In this document: positions 35,869 through 42,248 of the stretch, piece after piece | Numbering within the stretch: the first letter of the stretch is position 1 | Layout of the letters: each line of letters starts with the position of its first letter | Origin: an uncultured Parabacteroides sp. | GTDB taxonomy: Bacteria; Bacteroidota; Bacteroidia; Bacteroidales; Tannerellaceae | Reading direction: 5' to 3' | NCBI GenBank assembly: GCA_900552465.1 | Contig: URZO01000001.1 | Coordinates: 141,973 to 205,972 of the forward strand | Length of the DNA stretch: 64,000 nucleotides | Translations under genes and position numbers: made by a program | The notes under the pieces: generated by a model | The model's input: the letters and a program-made list of their open reading frames with translations, nothing else | What the model was told of the DNA's origin: nothing | Databases searched by the model: none

Positions 35869-35899
35869 ATTGGCATATTGGCACATTCCCCCATTGGCA
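35869..35899. repeat. ATTGGCA repeats at 8- and 16-bp spacing
   Basis: ATTGGCA occurs at 35869-35875, 35877-35883 and 35893-35899, that is at offsets 0, 8 and 24. The array lies just beyond the end of the DUF4248 gene. The meaning is unknown; it could be decayed low-complexity sequence. Confidence 0.5.
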
Positions 35900-35906
35900 C
35901 ATTATT

Positions 35907-36131
35907 TTACGGTTCCCCCAAATGCTCCACGATGCAGGCGACCATTTTGGGGGTGAAGCAGCGCATTCCCGGACGGTAGCCTAAGGCGGTTAGTTTTTCT
36001 TTTAAGGCGCCCTGGTAGTTGATCCAGCGCCAGAGCTGCATGATGGCGCCACGGTGGGAAAGATGGGGGTTGTACAGGCCGGCCAGTTCGCCTACCCCGT
36101 AGGCATGGATACGAAAGGTTGTTGTTGTCAT
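35907..36131 (-). CDS. DUF4248 family protein
   Basis: This small (74-residue) protein begins FRIHAYGVGELAGLYNPHLS, followed by an AIMQLWRWINYQ segment, matching the DUF4248 pattern in which a short helical domain similar to HTH proteins (ELAxLYxP) predicts DNA binding or a regulatory role. It is transcribed divergently from the HU-like gene and convergently with the VirE-like gene. A perfect -7 element (36153-36160) lies 22 bp upstream. The function is unknown, but it recurs next to VirE and HU-like genes in Bacteroidales. Confidence 0.82.
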   Translation of the reverse strand: MTTTTFRIHAYGVGELAGLYNPHLSHRGAIMQLWRWINYQGALKEKLTALGYRPGMRCFTPKMVACIVEHLGEP

Positions 36132-36152
36132 TTTTCTTGTGTTTTAATGAAT

Positions 36153-36160
36153 CAAATATA
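36153..36160 (-). promoter_or_regulatory. -7 element of the DUF4248 gene
   Basis: TATATTTG on the minus strand is an exact match. GTTG at 36181-36184 (minus) lies 20 bp upstream as a weak -33 element. Confidence 0.6.
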
Positions 36161-36267
36161 CGAAATAAAGGGCGGATTATCAACTGTTTCAGGTGATAAT
36201 CGGTAATAAAAACCGGGAATGTCACGCTCCGTCACCCGTGTCTTCAAAGGAGGGGGAAGGATGGCGT

Positions 36268-36292
36268 ATCTTTACATTGTAATTAATTACAA
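36268..36292 (+). promoter_or_regulatory. HU-like gene promoter region with a 16-bp palindrome
   Basis: TATCTTTA (36268-36275) is a -7 candidate with one mismatch. Immediately downstream TTGTAATTAATTACAA (36277-36292) is a perfect palindrome about 34 bp upstream of the start. A dimeric regulator, possibly the HU-like protein or DUF4248, could bind there. Confidence 0.5.
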
Positions 36293-36325
36293 GACAATCT
36301 ATTAATCATCTAAAAAGTAAGATTT

Positions 36326-36772
36326 ATGGGAGTAAAGTATCATTTGGTTTTGCGAAAGAACATGAGTAAGAATGTGGAAGCAGGGAAGGAAAAGCTCTAT
36401 TACGCCCAGACACGAGCCACGCGCACCTGTACCTTCGACGAGCTTTGCGAGTTGATTGCGGAGAGTTCGACGGCTTCGAGCGGCGATGTCAAACTGGTGA
36501 TAGACCGTATGACCAAGTTCATGTCGAAATCGCTGGAACGCGGCGAAGTGGTGCAGTTCGGCGAGTTGGGTAATTTCCAGTATCTATTGGGCAGTTCCGG
36601 CAGTGTGACGACGGATGCTTTCCAGGCCTCGCAGCTTCGCCGGCCCCGCCTCTGTTTCCGGCCGGGTGCTCTGTTGCGCAACCTGACACAGACGGTGAAA
36701 GGTGAACGCCTGACGCTTGAACCGGTCAAAGCGGGCGATTCGGGGGAAGAGGAGAGACCGGGAGAACTTTGA
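36326..36772 (+). CDS. HU/IHF-like DNA-binding protein (HU-HIG type)
   Basis: This 148-residue protein starts GVKYHLVLRKNMSKNVEAGK, the usual N-terminus of the Bacteroidales HU-HIG family, which supports the chosen start over the internal ATG at 36362. A helix-loop region TFDELCELIAESSTASSGDV follows, then the beta-arm core VVQFGELGNFQYLLGS typical of HU. The C-terminal tail (EEERPGEL) is acidic. It probably bends DNA and may organise the neighbouring repeats. It sits 27 bp upstream of the glucosaminidase-like gene, suggesting one transcript. Confidence 0.85.
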   Translation: MGVKYHLVLRKNMSKNVEAGKEKLYYAQTRATRTCTFDELCELIAESSTASSGDVKLVIDRMTKFMSKSLERGEVVQFGELGNFQYLLGSSGSVTTDAFQASQLRRPRLCFRPGALLRNLTQTVKGERLTLEPVKAGDSGEEERPGEL

Positions 36773-36798
36773 GAATTGAGAATTGAAAATTTAAGATT

Positions 36799-37248
36799 AT
36801 GGGGAAGGGAGAGTTTGTGAAGGGGTATGGGGAGATGGCGCGCATGGCGGGTGAACTGTATGGGATGAATCCGGTGGTGATCCTGGCGCAGGCGGCGATC
36901 GAATCGGGTTGGGGTGAGAGCACGCTGGCGGTGAAGTATCATAATTTCTTCGGGATCATGGGATATGGGGTGACGAATGCTTACTGGCATGGCGGGAAGA
37001 CGGATCTGGGAAACGGCGGGCTGTTGTTTCGCCGCTATGACACACCGGAGCATAGTTTTCTGGATTTCGCCCGCCTCATCTTCACCGTCTATCCACAGGC
37101 GGCAGCAGTCAGTTTCCATCCTGCCGCCTATGCCCAGGAGATTGCCTACAGCCGCTACATCAGCGAGGTGAACGGCGATAACCGGGCGGCATATCAGAAG
37201 ATGCTGGCAGCAATCGCGCGCCAGATTCAATTATCAATCATTAATTAA
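36799..37248 (+). CDS. Glucosaminidase-domain peptidoglycan hydrolase (GH73-like)
   Basis: This 149-residue protein consists almost wholly of a GH73/mannosyl-glycoprotein endo-beta-N-acetylglucosaminidase domain. Key segments are GMNPVVILAQAAIESGWGES, with the catalytic Glu in AAIESGWG, KYHNFFGIMG, and YDTPEHSFLDFARLI. No signal peptide is visible, so it needs an export route or acts after cell lysis, as endolysins do. In many Bacteroidales copies of this gene set an N-acetylmuramoyl-L-alanine amidase is found here, so a glucosaminidase is a functional replacement. The tiny peptide gene follows 13 bp downstream. Confidence 0.85.
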   Translation: MGKGEFVKGYGEMARMAGELYGMNPVVILAQAAIESGWGESTLAVKYHNFFGIMGYGVTNAYWHGGKTDLGNGGLLFRRYDTPEHSFLDFARLIFTVYPQAAAVSFHPAAYAQEIAYSRYISEVNGDNRAAYQKMLAAIARQIQLSIIN

Positions 37249-37261
37249 AAACAGAATGCGT

Positions 37262-37345
37262 ATGAGTAAAGTAAGGTCTATTTTGGAGTTCGTGGTGTCA
37301 CTGATCGAGTTTCTGTTAGGGGTTGGAAAGAAGAAGACTCCGTAG
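37262..37345 (+). CDS. Tiny hydrophobic peptide, 'smalltalk'-like (27 aa)
   Basis: The 27-codon frame MSKVRSILEFVVSLIEFLLG plus a VGKKKTP tail has a single hydrophobic helix flanked by lysines. It resembles the very short membrane peptides annotated as smalltalk proteins downstream of amidase genes in Bacteroides. It follows the hydrolase stop by 13 bp with the same orientation; an upstream in-frame ATG at 37256 is also possible. A small holin or membrane-disrupting or anchoring role is conceivable, but only inference. A terminator-like hairpin follows at once. Confidence 0.6.
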   Translation: MSKVRSILEFVVSLIEFLLGVGKKKTP

Positions 37346-37350
37346 TAACT

Positions 37351-37381
37351 GTGTCTTGGCGGGATTGTCCCGTCAAGACAC
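37351..37381. terminator. Hairpin between convergent genes, candidate bidirectional terminator
   Basis: GTGTCTTGGCGGGA and TCCCGTCAAGACAC pair across a 3-nt TTG loop, 14 bp with one G-T pair. It lies between the tiny peptide gene and the end of birA. There is no strong T run, so it is only a candidate. Confidence 0.6.
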
Positions 37382-37382
37382 G

Positions 37383-38132
37383 CTAAATAACCGTCGTCAC
37401 CTCCTTAAAAGCATACCTCCTCCGCTCCCCGTCACGCAGTTGGAGGATCAGGTGGCCGGTCGGCTCTATTGCATGGATACGGGCTTCGAAGCGGCCGTTT
37501 TCGTCGGCATAGGGATAATAGCCGTCACCACGATATAAGGCGGCCATATAGGCGGCGCGGATCTCTTCCTCTTTCTCTTGCAGCAACAGGCAGTAATAAT
37601 TGAAGAAGATACGCAGGAAACGGTTCAGGAGCTCTTCGCGGTTGTACGTCTTCCCGGTAATCCGGGTGAGCGATACGGGGTTGGGGGCATTGCTCCGGAA
37701 AACCTCCTGATTGATATTGAGGCCGATGCCGATAACCGAACAATACAGATGTTGTCCCGACAAATCATTCTCGATCAGCATGCCGCATATCTTACGGTCT
37801 TTCCAATAAATATCGTTCGGCCATTTCACCGTGACGGAGTCGACATAGCCGTCTAACGTCTCCTTGACGCTCAGGGAAGCGATCTGGGAAATCAGGAACT
37901 GGCGGTTTGTGGGGAGGAAATCGGGATACAGCAGGAGACTGAACATCAGGTTTTTCCCGGCTTCCGATTCCCATGAGTTCCCCACCTGCCCCTTTCCGGC
38001 AGTCTGGAAGTCGGCAATGACAAGGCTGCCCTCCGGCAGTGCCTCCCCGACAAGCAGTTCGCGCAGGTAGTTATTCGTCGAATGGGTCTCATCCAGCCGG
38101 ATAATCTGCGGAGTTTCGTTCTCTTTATTCAT
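37383..38132 (-). CDS. birA: Biotin--[acetyl-CoA-carboxylase] ligase
   Basis: The enzyme attaches biotin to biotin-dependent carboxylases. The 249-residue protein has only the catalytic domain. Motifs seen are LDETHSTNNYLRELL (substrate region), GKGQVGNSWESEAGKNLMFS (the biotin-AMP loop is normally GRGRxGRxW) and VKWPNDIYWKDRKICGMLIE (the KWPNDI motif). The HTH domain of BirA-type regulators is absent, so it should not repress biotin genes. Its start overlaps the next upstream gene by 8 bp. Confidence 0.95.
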   Translation of the reverse strand: MNKENETPQIIRLDETHSTNNYLRELLVGEALPEGSLVIADFQTAGKGQVGNSWESEAGKNLMFSLLLYPDFLPTNRQFLISQIASLSVKETLDGYVDSVTVKWPNDIYWKDRKICGMLIENDLSGQHLYCSVIGIGLNINQEVFRSNAPNPVSLTRITGKTYNREELLNRFLRIFFNYYCLLLQEKEEEIRAAYMAALYRGDGYYPYADENGRFEARIHAIEPTGHLILQLRDGERRRYAFKEVTTVI

Positions 38133-38478
38133 TGTAGAGCTCTCTTGTTTTCTTCGGCAATTTAGCTATTACTTCACGGTAGGAATGGCGGATCCAGTGC
38201 TTGATCTCCTCATCCGGCATATCGCGGTCGAGATAGATCGTGTTCCAGTATTTCTTATTAAAATGGTAGGCGCCTTCCACAGCCGTATAGCGTTCGCGCA
38301 GTTCCTCGGTGTAGTCGGTACTGCATTTCAGCGACACGCACGGTTCACTCGCATCCAACGGCAGGAGCAGGAACATCTTCCCTTCCACCTTAAACACTAA
38401 CGAGACATCGTCAAAAGGGAAACATTCCGTCGCATTCTTCAGCGACAGACAATATTCCCGGGCTTCTTCTATATTCAT
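38125..38478 (-). CDS. MmcQ/YjbR family protein
   Basis: This 117-residue protein has the YjbR/CyaY-like fold. It contains CLSLKNATECFPFDDVSLVF and KVEGKMFLLLPLDA near the N-terminus, then HFNKKYWNTIYLDRDMPDEE, matching the family's KxHWNxIxLDxxxxD segment. The family is described as DNA-binding-like but its role is not firmly known. It lies between YraN and birA, with an 8-bp overlap to birA. Confidence 0.85.
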   Translation of the reverse strand: MNIEEAREYCLSLKNATECFPFDDVSLVFKVEGKMFLLLPLDASEPCVSLKCSTDYTEELRERYTAVEGAYHFNKKYWNTIYLDRDMPDEEIKHWIRHSYREVIAKLPKKTRELYNE

Positions 38479-38490
38479 ATATCTTCTGTA

Positions 38491-38856
38491 TTAGCGGCAA
38501 GGAGCATAAAACGCGTCTTCGATATGGTCGATTTCATAGTCCTCGCCTCTTTTTATTACGGTAATAATATCGAAACGGACCGGCAACCCGAGATTGAAAA
38601 AGCGGACATAGGCATCGGCTGCTGTCACGATACGGCGGATTTTGCCGTTATCCACAGCCTCCTCCGGCGCCAGAAGATAATCATCCGAGCGGGTCTTGAC
38701 CTCCACGACAACCAGTTCGCCGTCTTTCATGGCAACGATATCCAACTCATAATGATGCCAATGCCAATTCGTATGGACAATCGTATAATCATGCTTTTCC
38801 AGAAAAACACGCGCAACGGCTTCCCCGTCTTTCCCTGTTTCGTTCCGTTTTGCCAT
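38491..38856 (-). CDS. YraN family (UPF0102) endonuclease-like protein
   Basis: This 121-residue protein of the restriction-nuclease-like UPF0102 family has GKDGEAVARVFLEKHDYTIV, then the core ELDIVAMKDGELVVVEVKTR with the D...ExK metal-binding residues, and later EEAVDNGKIRRIV. The ATG at 38854-38856 is preferred to the upstream TTG-type start because an exact -7 element (38872-38879, minus) would leave a short leader. The family's function is unclear; some members have been linked to DNA processing. Confidence 0.9.
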   Translation of the reverse strand: MAKRNETGKDGEAVARVFLEKHDYTIVHTNWHWHHYELDIVAMKDGELVVVEVKTRSDDYLLAPEEAVDNGKIRRIVTAADAYVRFFNLGLPVRFDIITVIKRGEDYEIDHIEDAFYAPCR

Positions 38857-38871
38857 CCTGTGTAATTTGCA

Positions 38872-38879
38872 CAAATATA
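38872..38879 (-). promoter_or_regulatory. -7 element of the YraN gene
   Basis: TATATTTG on the minus strand is an exact match 16 bp upstream of the chosen ATG. It is arranged divergently with the element at 38912-38919. Confidence 0.5.
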
Positions 38880-38911
38880 ACGTTTTTCTTTTTTATTTGA
38901 GCTTTCAATCT

Positions 38912-38919
38912 TACATTTG
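38912..38919 (+). promoter_or_regulatory. -7 element of the small gene upstream of tadA
   Basis: TACATTTG is an exact -7 match that ends 7 bp before the ATG at 38927. Transcription from here would give an almost leaderless mRNA. Confidence 0.55.
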
Positions 38920-38926
38920 CAGAACA

Positions 38927-39154
38927 ATGGCATTGAAACGTAAATATTCGCCCCCTCAACCGAACCACCCGCGTGTGCACAAGGTTACTTTTATGCTCAA
39001 CGACGATGAGCAGAAGGCTGTGGAGCGTTATCTTGCCAGGTATAAGATTATCAACAAGTCCCGCTGGTACCGCGAGACGATCCTGTCCCACATACTCAAG
39101 ACACTGGAAGAGGACTATCCTACCCTCTTCAACGAAAACGAAATGAGAAGATGA
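38927..39154 (+). CDS. Small basic hypothetical protein (75 aa)
   Basis: This protein of unknown function contains MALKRKYSPPQPNHPRVHKV and ends in FNENEMRR. The central part, TFMLNDDEQKAVERYLARYK, looks like a helical, possibly ribbon-helix-helix-like DNA-binding region (beta-strand then two helices with KSRWYRETILSHIL). The stop overlaps the tadA start by 4 bp (ATGA), so the pair is translationally coupled. Confidence 0.72.
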   Translation: MALKRKYSPPQPNHPRVHKVTFMLNDDEQKAVERYLARYKIINKSRWYRETILSHILKTLEEDYPTLFNENEMRR

Positions 39155-39594
39155 TCAATCCTTTCAACGACGAATATTTCATGAAGCAGGCGCTGATAGA
39201 AGCCCGCGCCGCAGCAGCCGAAGGTGAAGTTCCGGTCGGCGCCGTCATCGTATGCAACAACCAGATCATAGCCCGTGCGCATAACCAGACGGAACGCCTC
39301 AACGATCCCACCGCCCATGCCGAGATGCTGGCGATAACGGCCGCCGTAGGTGTCTTAGGTGCCAAATATCTAACGGGATGCAGCCTGTATGTGACCGTGG
39401 AGCCTTGCGTCATGTGTGCCGGAGCCATCGGGTGGGCGCAACTAAGCACAATCGTCTACGGAGCGACAGACGAAAAAAGAGGCTTCCGGCAATACGCCCC
39501 GAAAGCCTTCCATCCTAAAGCCATAGTAAAAACGGGCATCCTCGAAGAAGAATGCGCGGAAGAGATGAAGCGCTTTTTCCGGCAAAAGCGCTAA
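39151..39594 (+). CDS. tadA: tRNA-specific adenosine deaminase (A34 to I34)
   Basis: The enzyme converts the wobble adenosine of tRNA-Arg to inosine. The 147-residue protein carries the cytidine/deoxycytidylate deaminase zinc motif HAEMLAI (His and Glu) and PCVMCAGA (two Cys ligands), spaced as usual. The N-terminal FMKQALIEARAAAAEGEVPVGAV is also typical. The start overlaps the upstream 75-residue gene by 4 bp. Confidence 0.95.
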   Translation: MINPFNDEYFMKQALIEARAAAAEGEVPVGAVIVCNNQIIARAHNQTERLNDPTAHAEMLAITAAVGVLGAKYLTGCSLYVTVEPCVMCAGAIGWAQLSTIVYGATDEKRGFRQYAPKAFHPKAIVKTGILEEECAEEMKRFFRQKR

Positions 39595-39603
39595 AAAGGC
39601 ATA

Positions 39604-40482
39604 TTATTCGTTTTCTTCATAATAATACGAATAATCAATCCCTTTCATAAAGATTTCACGGTCGTTGATCTTATCTGTCAAAGCATTCTTCAGTAATTGT
39701 TTCAGTACGCTGCTGTCTATAGAACTTCTTACCATTGCGTCCATGTAATCAGTTTTATTAATCTTGCTCCAATCCACACACTGTTTCAGGTGTTTCTTGA
39801 AAATCAGATCTAACCAGATACGCGTGCTCCGGCCATTCCCTTCCATAAATGGATGAGCTATATTCATTTCCACATATTTATCGACTATCTCGTCGAATGT
39901 GTTCTCAGGCATTTGTTCAATTTGCTTTAATGTATTACCTAAAAAGTGCGCCACTGCAAACTGAAAACCACCTTTCGATATATTCTTTTGCCTTATTTTT
40001 CCCGCAAAGTCATATATTCCCCCAAAAATATAGGCATGGATTTGCTGCAGGCTTTTCACCGTCCCGATTTCCGATTCCCTGACCAGGTTACTTTCAAAAA
40101 AGGAATATGCTTTTTTCTTACTCTGTCCGTCACTGCTGTTATCGCTATATGTGAACCAATCAAGAAACTTCAGGGCTTTGTTATTGGGGAATTGCTTGGC
40201 AAGAGAGATCACGCCATCACTATCAAACGTATCTGTCAAATATTTCTTTCCATCAGGCGCGGTTAATTTCAGTTGGTGAGCGTCACTAACCAACTGACTG
40301 TTCTCTTTTTTTAATTTGTTCTTAAGATATTTCCAATAGTTACGGGCTTTGGTATAATCGTCCTGCCCGTTTAAAGCACTGACAATATCAATAACACTAA
40401 AATACCATTTCTCACGTTCGTCGTCCCATATAGCACGAACCTCGCGATCTGCAAAAAAGCGGATGGATATTTTGGGATTCAT
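39604..40482 (-). CDS. Fic domain protein with Bro-N-like N-terminal domain
   Basis: The 292-residue protein is a fusion. Residues about 6-110 (RFFADREVRAIWDDEREKWY, then SVIDIVSALNG and LKFLDWF) match the Bro-N/antirepressor type found in phage proteins and RhuM-like virulence proteins. Residues about 125-270 form a Fic domain with the active-site HPFMEGNGRSTR (210-221, catalytic His210), with a flap-like segment KGGFQFAVAHFLGN before it. Fic enzymes usually transfer AMP or another nucleotide onto proteins. No obvious inhibitory (S/T)xxxE(G/N) helix was identified. The gene overlaps DUF4834 by 4 bp; no antitoxin gene is visible. Confidence 0.88.
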   Translation of the reverse strand: MNPKISIRFFADREVRAIWDDEREKWYFSVIDIVSALNGQDDYTKARNYWKYLKNKLKKENSQLVSDAHQLKLTAPDGKKYLTDTFDSDGVISLAKQFPNNKALKFLDWFTYSDNSSDGQSKKKAYSFFESNLVRESEIGTVKSLQQIHAYIFGGIYDFAGKIRQKNISKGGFQFAVAHFLGNTLKQIEQMPENTFDEIVDKYVEMNIAHPFMEGNGRSTRIWLDLIFKKHLKQCVDWSKINKTDYMDAMVRSSIDSSVLKQLLKNALTDKINDREIFMKGIDYSYYYEENE

Positions 40483-40745
40483 TTCACCTCCTCATAATCC
40501 ACATACTCACCCTCGTCTTTGGCGAATATCTTTTTGCGGGACATGGATTCTTCGTAGGCAGAGTTTGCACTGCTGCTACGGGCGGAAGAGGAAGAAGAGC
40601 TGCTTGTTTGCCGACGTTGACCCCCTTTTTTTCCGCTGCTTCCGCTGCCAAACAGAATATTTTTGAACGTACGCAAGATTGAGAATCCCATCAGGAATAC
40701 TAACAGGATAAAGAAGAAGAACATTACAAACAAAAATTTAAACAT
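40479..40745 (-). CDS. DUF4834 family membrane protein
   Basis: This 88-residue protein has one N-terminal membrane helix (KFLFVMFFFFILLVFLMGFS) and a serine-rich low-complexity stretch (SSSSSSSARSSS). Its acidic C-terminus (DEGEYVDYEEVK) completes the pattern of DUF4834. Its role is unknown. The gene is the first of a short transcription unit behind the -7 element at 40780-40787 and overlaps the Fic gene by 4 bp. Confidence 0.85.
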   Translation of the reverse strand: MFKFLFVMFFFFILLVFLMGFSILRTFKNILFGSGSSGKKGGQRRQTSSSSSSSARSSSANSAYEESMSRKKIFAKDEGEYVDYEEVK

Positions 40746-40779
40746 ACTCCGTCACTTAGTTGGTTTTATTACACAAACA

Positions 40780-40787
40780 CAAAGATA
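40780..40787 (-). promoter_or_regulatory. -7 element of the DUF4834/Fic unit
   Basis: TATCTTTG on the minus strand is an exact match, 35 bp upstream of the DUF4834 start in the 53-bp gap after pssA. Confidence 0.5.
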
Positions 40788-40798
40788 CGAATTCTTGT

Positions 40799-41503
40799 TT
40801 ATCTTCTTTTGTTAAAAAAAGACAAGGCGATATAGAGTATAATCGTTCCGGCAATACCCAGAACGCCAAAAAGAGCCACAAAGACCACCGCGCCGCCTAC
40901 CAGGATGTAGCGAAGCTCGTTGCCTTTCCACTTTAACGATTTGACCTTTAAAGAGAACATCGGGACCTCCGATACCAACAACAAAGAGAACAAGATTGCC
41001 AGAACGATTATCCCGGCAATGAACCCGATGCTGTCCACCGGAATGGAAGCACGAAACGCATATCCGATAGAAGCCCAGAAAAGGGCATGTGCCGGCACCG
41101 GCATACCGATGAAAGAGGTCGTTTGCCTTTCGTCGATATTGAATTTGGCAAGGCGCAACCCGGAAAAGACCGGTATCACTAAGGCCAGGTACGGGATATA
41201 TGGGGCGGCACTTCCCAAAGCGGGAGCCGTCATACAAGCCTGCTCCAACAGCCAGTAGGCAATCATCCCGGGGGCGACCCCGAAACTAACCATGTCGGAA
41301 AGAGAATCCAGTTCCTTTCCCATCGGAGAATAGGCATGCAGGGAACGGGCGGCAAAACCGTCGCAAAAATCAAAAACAGCCGCCACGACAACCCACAGGG
41401 TCGCCATCGGCAGGTTGCCTTTCAACGCCATCACACAGGCGATGCAACCTGATACAAGACTGCAACAGGTCACTAAATTAGGTATACTTTGTTTGATGCT
41501 CAT
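40799..41503 (-). CDS. pssA: CDP-diacylglycerol--serine O-phosphatidyltransferase
   Basis: This enzyme makes phosphatidylserine from CDP-diacylglycerol and serine at the inner membrane. The 234-residue protein has the CDP-alcohol phosphatidyltransferase motif DFCDGFAARSLHAYSPMGKE, continuing LDSLSDM, which matches DGxxAR...Gx3Dx3D. Several membrane helices follow. It lies 9 bp downstream of psd, and the two act in sequence to form phosphatidylethanolamine. Confidence 0.95.
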   Translation of the reverse strand: MSIKQSIPNLVTCCSLVSGCIACVMALKGNLPMATLWVVVAAVFDFCDGFAARSLHAYSPMGKELDSLSDMVSFGVAPGMIAYWLLEQACMTAPALGSAAPYIPYLALVIPVFSGLRLAKFNIDERQTTSFIGMPVPAHALFWASIGYAFRASIPVDSIGFIAGIIVLAILFSLLLVSEVPMFSLKVKSLKWKGNELRYILVGGAVVFVALFGVLGIAGTIILYIALSFFNKRR

Positions 41504-41512
41504 TTACTTCTT

Positions 41513-42175
41513 TTATTTTCCCAAGCGGGCTATCGGAGTCTGGTTACCGGTAACCTTCTGATCCATTTCAACCAGAACTTCCGTCCCTACAGGCAGGTAG
41601 ACATCCACACGGGAACCAAACTTGATAAATCCCATCTGTTCGTCGACGTGGCATTTGTCGCCGACTTTGGCATAAGTTACAATGCGTCGCGCCATCGCTC
41701 CCGCAATCTGCCGCGCCAGGACGTCTATCCCGTTGCGGGTCGTAATCACAACGGCCGAACGTTCGTTCTCCGTACTGCTTTTCGGCAGGTAGGCCGCCAT
41801 GAAACGTCCGTTCTGATGCGATACGTGCTTAACTGTCCCATTTACGGGAAACCAGTTGGCATGCACGTTAAAGACGGACATGAATATCGAGATTTGCAGG
41901 CATTCCTTGTGCAGAATCTCGTTCTCCTTCACTTCTTCAATCGCCACGATCGTCCCGTCGGCGGGAGCAATCACCAAGCCTTCCGAATCGTAGGGGAAGC
42001 GGCGGAACGGGCTGCGAAAGAAGTTAAGTACCAATAAGAACAGGACAGTGGTGACAAAGGTTGTGCCGTAAAAGACCCATCCCTTGTTGACAGTATGATA
42101 CAGCGCAACGTCCACAATAAAGAATATCGTGAAGAGCGTTAACAACAGACCTGTTCCTTCTTTATGTACTTTCAT
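41513..42175 (-). CDS. psd: Phosphatidylserine decarboxylase proenzyme
   Basis: The enzyme decarboxylates phosphatidylserine to phosphatidylethanolamine. The 220-residue protein is of the short (Psd-II-like, sometimes called PSD-A) type with an N-terminal membrane region. IKFGSRVDVYLP near residue 190 contains the GS pair where the proenzyme self-cleaves to form the pyruvoyl cofactor. FNVHANWFPVNG in the middle is also conserved. An exact promoter lies just upstream. Confidence 0.93.
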   Translation of the reverse strand: MKVHKEGTGLLLTLFTIFFIVDVALYHTVNKGWVFYGTTFVTTVLFLLVLNFFRSPFRRFPYDSEGLVIAPADGTIVAIEEVKENEILHKECLQISIFMSVFNVHANWFPVNGTVKHVSHQNGRFMAAYLPKSSTENERSAVVITTRNGIDVLARQIAGAMARRIVTYAKVGDKCHVDEQMGFIKFGSRVDVYLPVGTEVLVEMDQKVTGNQTPIARLGK

Positions 42176-42212
42176 TCTGTAATCTAATCGTGTATTTTAT
42201 CGTAAGAATCTG

Positions 42213-42242
42213 CAAAAATATTCATTTTTACCGAATAACAAA
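42213..42242 (-). promoter_or_regulatory. Promoter of psd-pssA
   Basis: TTTG (42239-42242) and TATTTTTG (42213-42220), read on the minus strand, are 18 bp apart and match the -33 and -7 consensus. They sit 38 bp upstream of the psd start. Confidence 0.75.
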
Positions 42243-42248
42243 AATATA

